Assembly: GCA_003170575.1 (NCBI GenBank)
Contig: PMZB01000310.1
Span: forward strand, 1-9,214
Source: Chlamydiia bacterium
GTDB lineage: Bacteria > Chlamydiota > Chlamydiia > Chlamydiales > FEN-1388
Direction: 5' to 3'
DNA: 9,214 bases
Every line of letters starts with the position of its first letter. Positions within the stretch are counted from its first letter, which is position 1. A program made the translations under genes and the position numbers. This document shows positions 7,036 to 9,214 of this stretch, one piece after another. Below the pieces are notes generated by a model. It worked only from the letters and a program-made list of their open reading frames with translations, made no database searches and had not been told where the DNA came from.

Positions 7036-7878
7036 TTACATTAGTAATGCATCTGATAAAAAAATGGGCAGAATCCGCTTTAGGTCTGAGCCCCTCTCTA
7101 TTGCTTTAAGCGCTTGGAGCAGGGAAAGGGTAAGTGACTGCGGATCTTGATGGAGCGTGGCTCGAAGAGCAAGATAGGCTTCTCCAAGAAGCTTTTGGGC
7201 TCTTTGTTGCATAAAAAGTGTGAGCTCCGCTTCGATATCCTGTTCTTGGCTCTGCCGTGCAACAGCTGGTAAATCCTCTTTACTATGCGATGCAAGAAGG
7301 TCCTTCTCCAGTACATCTCTTTCTTCCTCAAGAGTAGTAACAAAGCTTGCTGTAAACTCATGAATGGACTTGTAGGAAGGCATATCTAGAACCGGCTGCA
7401 GGTCCAGCTGTGCTTCACAGGAAGCTGCTGGTAATCGAATAATCTGTGCTCTTGAAGCTATTGTGGGAAGGATTTTCTGCAAAGCATCCGTTGCAAGAAC
7501 AATCAGGGTGCGTGGAGGCGGCTCCTCAAGTACTTTAAGGAGTGCATTTGACGAGGAGGAAAGCATTCGCTCTGCTGAATGAATCAAGACAGCCCGCCCT
7601 TTTGATGCGTGAGGAGTAAGCGCAATATCCTCAAGCAGTTCCCTAATCTTGTTTACAGAATGAAGACCGGCTTTCCCACTACAGAAAAGCTCAAACAAGT
7701 CTGGGTGTACTTCTTGAGTTGTTCCAAGCCAGTCAAGCAAAAATGCCTTTGCAGTCGAGGAAGCTCCTTGGCTTAAAGGCGCAACAAAAATATAGAGATG
7801 CGCTGATGTTTTAGCTGTGAGGAGCATCTTTAATCGCTCACATGTCACTTGAGGAAGTAAAAGTTTATCAAGATGCAT
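7036..7878 (-). CDS. holB: DNA polymerase III delta-prime (clamp loader) subunit
   Basis: The delta-prime subunit belongs to the AAA+ clamp loader that opens the beta ring for replicative DNA polymerase. The 280-residue product shows HPDLFEL (58-64), a VNKIRELLEDI helix (75-85) and the very typical ...SSNALLKVLEEPPPRTLIVLAT (109-130). TIASRAQ (139-145) carries the SRx motif, whose Arg143 would be the arginine finger. The Walker A loop is degenerate (PLSQGASSTAKAF near 34-46, no GKT), as expected for a subunit that does not itself hydrolyse ATP. No zinc-binding Cys4 module is seen, which also separates it from DnaX (tau/gamma). The start at 7878 overlaps the end of tmk by 11 bases, and its own ribosome binding site is weak, so translational coupling to tmk is likely. 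Length is slightly short for the family. Confidence 0.9.
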   Translation of the reverse strand: MHLDKLLLPQVTCERLKMLLTAKTSAHLYIFVAPLSQGASSTAKAFLLDWLGTTQEVHPDLFELFCSGKAGLHSVNKIRELLEDIALTPHASKGRAVLIHSAERMLSSSSNALLKVLEEPPPRTLIVLATDALQKILPTIASRAQIIRLPAASCEAQLDLQPVLDMPSYKSIHEFTASFVTTLEEERDVLEKDLLASHSKEDLPAVARQSQEQDIEAELTLFMQQRAQKLLGEAYLALRATLHQDPQSLTLSLLQALKAIERGSDLKRILPIFLSDALLM

Positions 7879-8515
7879 AAGGAAGCCCTAACTTCTTTGC
7901 GAGAATCTTCTCCGCGTCTGCCTGCACACTATCCTTCGCACGTGTTGCATCAAGGACTGATATTCTACTAGGGCATGACCGGGCAAGGTGGAAAAACCCT
8001 TCTCGAACCCTCTCGTGAAAGGAAAATGCCTCTCGCTCCAGTCGGTCAATCCCTTGATGTCTATGTGCCACTCGCTTGAATCCTACTTCAATAGGCACAT
8101 CAAGATAAAAGGTAATATGGGGAAGCAGTGGGACAACTTCCAAGCTCAGCGCCCACACACGCGCTGGATCCTCCCCTCTTCCATACCCCTGATAGGCGAC
8201 AGTAGAATCAATAAATCGATCGCATAACACGACACATCCTTGTTCTAGATGCGGAGCAATTACTTTCTCCACATGCTCAAGGCGCGCTGCAAGAAAAAGG
8301 AGAAGTTCTGTCTTAGCGGAAATTTTATCACATCCTGCATCCAAAACTGTATCGCGCACTTTTTCTCCAAACGGCGTACCGCCTGGCTCACGCGTGACAA
8401 GATGAGGCAGGCCATGCTCAGTCAACCAGGAAGAGATATGCTTTATCAGGGTAGATTTTCCTGACCCCTCCCCACCCTCAAACGTCACAAAAAGCGGTTT
8501 CATGTTCTTACTCAT
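7868..8515 (-). CDS. tmk: Thymidylate kinase (dTMP kinase)
   Basis: Thymidylate kinase phosphorylates dTMP to dTDP in the cytoplasm, the last dedicated step towards dTTP. The 215-residue product has a Walker A loop GGEGSGKST (14-22), REPGGT (42-47), the CDRFIDST catalytic/base-binding segment (Asp99-Arg100-Phe101 in place of the usual DRY) and YQGYGRG (108-114). The LID region is HRHQGIDRLEREAF (151-164). The P-loop lacks the arginine found in eukaryotic enzymes, while the LID is arginine-bearing, as in bacterial type enzymes. Two starts are possible. Met1 at 8515 leaves 14 bases after the upstream gene's stop but has no visible ribosome binding site. Met5 at 8503 has a weak GAG 7 bases ahead and fits the usual N terminus. 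The gene overlaps holB by 11 bases. Confidence 0.95.
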   Translation of the reverse strand: MSKNMKPLFVTFEGGEGSGKSTLIKHISSWLTEHGLPHLVTREPGGTPFGEKVRDTVLDAGCDKISAKTELLLFLAARLEHVEKVIAPHLEQGCVVLCDRFIDSTVAYQGYGRGEDPARVWALSLEVVPLLPHITFYLDVPIEVGFKRVAHRHQGIDRLEREAFSFHERVREGFFHLARSCPSRISVLDATRAKDSVQADAEKILAKKLGLPYAS

Positions 8516-8529
8516 ATGAATGAAAAAAA

Positions 8530-8934
8530 TTAAACTCTTATACGCCGCACACCATCTTTTAACATTTTTACATTGAAATTGATGAGCAATCCTATCTTGT
8601 AACCAGACATTTTTAAATAAGACAACAATTGAGCTTCATGTATTGGAGCTAAACCGACGACAGATTTAATTTCTATTATAACCTGATTTTCAACAACGAT
8701 ATCAACTCGATATCCACAATCAAGCGTAACGCCTTTATAGAATATTGGCAGCGGCTTTTGCTGTTCCACATTCAGCTGTCTAAGGCGTAATTCATGACTC
8801 AAACATGCTTCATAAGCAGATTCTAAAAGCCCTGGCCCTAAAACACGATGAACATCAATTGCAGCACCAATAATATCACCCGTAACAGAATCTAATTCTC
8901 TGTTCATTGTGGCTAAACAATTTCCGTTATCCAT
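8530..8934 (-). CDS. GxxExxY-family protein, PD-(D/E)xK nuclease-like
   Basis: This 134-residue protein belongs to the widespread GxxExxY family, named for the motif seen here as G35-L-L-E38-S-A-Y41. The family is classed with the PD-(D/E)xK nuclease superfamily. The sequence has the matching residues: Glu38, Asp78 in YRVDIVV, Glu88-x-Lys90 in IIEIKS, and Q102-L-L-S-Y106, which resembles the QxxxY motif of RecB-like nucleases. The C-terminal core GLLINFNV is typical. All putative catalytic residues are intact, so it may be an active nuclease, but the biological role of the family is not established as far as I know. The start at 8934 is supported by GGAAAG six bases upstream; Met10 is less well placed. 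It lies 14 bases before tmk on the same strand, so it may share its transcript. A 48-bp palindrome occupies its upstream region. Confidence 0.9.
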   Translation of the reverse strand: MDNGNCLATMNRELDSVTGDIIGAAIDVHRVLGPGLLESAYEACLSHELRLRQLNVEQQKPLPIFYKGVTLDCGYRVDIVVENQVIIEIKSVVGLAPIHEAQLLSYLKMSGYKIGLLINFNVKMLKDGVRRIRV

Positions 8935-8940
8935 TTAGAT

Positions 8941-8946
8941 CTTTCC
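8941..8946 (-). promoter_or_regulatory. Ribosome binding site of the GxxExxY gene
   Basis: GGAAAG on the minus strand ends 6 bases before the ATG at 8934-8932. It favours this start over the in-frame Met10 codon at 8907, which has no comparable signal. Confidence 0.6.
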
Positions 8947-8975
8947 AGTTTTTTCGCTGTCGTAACTTACAAGTT

Positions 8976-8987
8976 CGTTCAAGAACG
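8976..8987. repeat. Short near-palindrome CGTTC-AA-GAACG, possible operator
   Basis: Two perfect 5-base arms with a 2-base centre lie between the long palindrome and the GxxExxY ribosome binding site. The position, 42-53 bases before the start codon, would suit a regulator binding site or a small extra hairpin. A 10-bp match of this kind is not rare by chance. Confidence 0.3.
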
Positions 8988-8990
8988 GTT

Positions 8991-9096
8991 TGTAATTTTT
9001 TTTACCACAGAGACCACAGAGCACACAGAGGAAGAAAAAACAATTCCATTTTCTTCCTCTGTGTGCTCTGTGGTCTCTGTGGTAAAAAAAATTACA
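8991..9096. repeat. Perfect 48-bp inverted repeat with 10-base loop and tandem 9-mers
   Basis: Bases 8991-9038 and 9049-9096 are exact reverse complements with no mismatch, around the loop 9039-9048. Each arm runs from a T8 tract through three tandem 9-base units: ACCACAGAG (9004-9012), ACCACAGAG (9013-9021) and CACACAGAG (9022-9030). It then ends in GAAGAAAA. Beyond the perfect part, GGTTTGT at the left edge also matches ACAAACC at the right edge once a 2-base insertion is allowed, so the element may span about 8987-9102. From memory, closely similar CCACAGAG..CACAGAG short units are dispersed in many unrelated bacterial genomes, often beside GxxExxY genes. That is recollection, not a search. 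On transcription from either strand it would form a long uninterrupted RNA stem. Confidence 0.95.
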
Positions 9097-9102
9097 CAAA
9101 CC

Positions 9103-9214
9103 TTTGCTTCACGTACCTGAAAGAGCCATTACAAGCCATTACCTAACGTGCATGTATTATGCCATCCACTTTTATTCTTACACAAAAAATTTGCCAGAAA
9201 AGATCTGTAGATAG
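9103..9214. other. Non-coding right edge, presumed upstream region of the GxxExxY gene
   Basis: No open frame of note is found here. The stretch contains a short direct repeat, AGCCATTACA (9124-9133) followed by AGCCATTACC (9134-9143), and a weak minus-strand promoter candidate. The next gene lies outside the window. Confidence 0.4.
9156..9185 (-). promoter_or_regulatory. Weak sigma-70-like promoter candidate for the GxxExxY-tmk-holB strand
   Basis: On the minus strand TTGTGT (9185-9180) and CATAAT (9161-9156) are 18 bases apart. The -10 box matches five of six consensus bases and the -35 box only three. If used, transcription would begin near 9149 and give a leader of about 215 bases containing the entire 48-bp palindrome. 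Other promoters nearer the gene or further upstream cannot be excluded. Confidence 0.25.

Noticed and set aside
7098..7361. Minus-strand 87-codon frame within holB in another frame
   Set aside because: It is completely contained in holB on the same strand in a different frame, with no supporting motif.
8991..9096. Long palindrome as an ordinary intrinsic terminator for a gene to the right
   Set aside because: It has a T/A tract outside each arm, but 48 perfect pairs with internal tandem 9-mers far exceed a normal terminator. No gene end is visible to the right of it inside the window. A terminator role cannot be fully excluded but does not explain the structure.
9124..9143. Direct repeat AGCCATTACA/AGCCATTACC as an insertion-site duplication
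   Set aside because: The two copies are adjacent with nothing between them and do not flank the palindrome, so they are not a target-site duplication of it.
8907..9146. Plus-strand open frame of 79 codons across the palindrome, encoding HRDHRAHRGR and LCVLCGLCG
   Set aside because: The residues are simply the two arms of the inverted repeat translated. It has no family resemblance and overlaps the GxxExxY start on the other strand, so it is not a gene.

Overview
The window carries six protein-coding genes in two convergent blocks. On the plus strand lie queE (82-744), queC (746-1339) and a very large gene of unknown function (1411-6936, 1841 codons). On the minus strand, reading inwards from the right edge, lie a GxxExxY-family gene (8934-8530), tmk (8515-7868) and holB (7878-7036). 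A 12-bp hairpin at 7000-7032 sits between the two converging blocks. I see no rRNA, tRNA, CRISPR array, transposase or phage gene.

The organism cannot be fixed from this sequence. It is a bacterium, moderately AT-rich by eye, with tightly packed genes. A tmk-holB pair, a huge helical protein with membrane-seeking stretches and no signal peptide, and a GxxExxY gene would all fit an environmental Chlamydiae or other PVC-type or host-associated bacterium. The tmk-holB pair is also found in many other phyla, so this is a weak inference.

Region by region: 1-1339 encodes two steps of 7-deazaguanine (preQ0) synthesis. QueE makes 7-carboxy-7-deazaguanine and QueC converts it to preQ0, the precursor of queuosine in tRNA. 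The two genes are one base apart. Region 1340-6936 is the giant gene. Its protein has a hydrophobic N-terminal part, a first array of degenerate ~45-50-residue helical repeats, a middle and a third hydrophobic segment, a second array of the same repeats, and a long charged coiled-coil-like tail. Region 7036-8515 is a replication pair: thymidylate kinase supplies dTTP precursor, and the delta-prime clamp-loader subunit overlaps it by 11 bases.

Region 8530-9214 is the most unusual part. It holds a small PD-(D/E)xK nuclease-like gene of the GxxExxY family. Its upstream DNA contains a perfect 48-bp inverted repeat with a 10-base loop, each arm built around three tandem 9-base units. If transcription starts at the weak promoter candidate near 9156-9185, the whole hairpin lies in the gene's 5' leader. 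The nuclease-like gene with its own long palindrome is the best candidate here for an undescribed system. The repeat-array architecture of the giant protein is the second.
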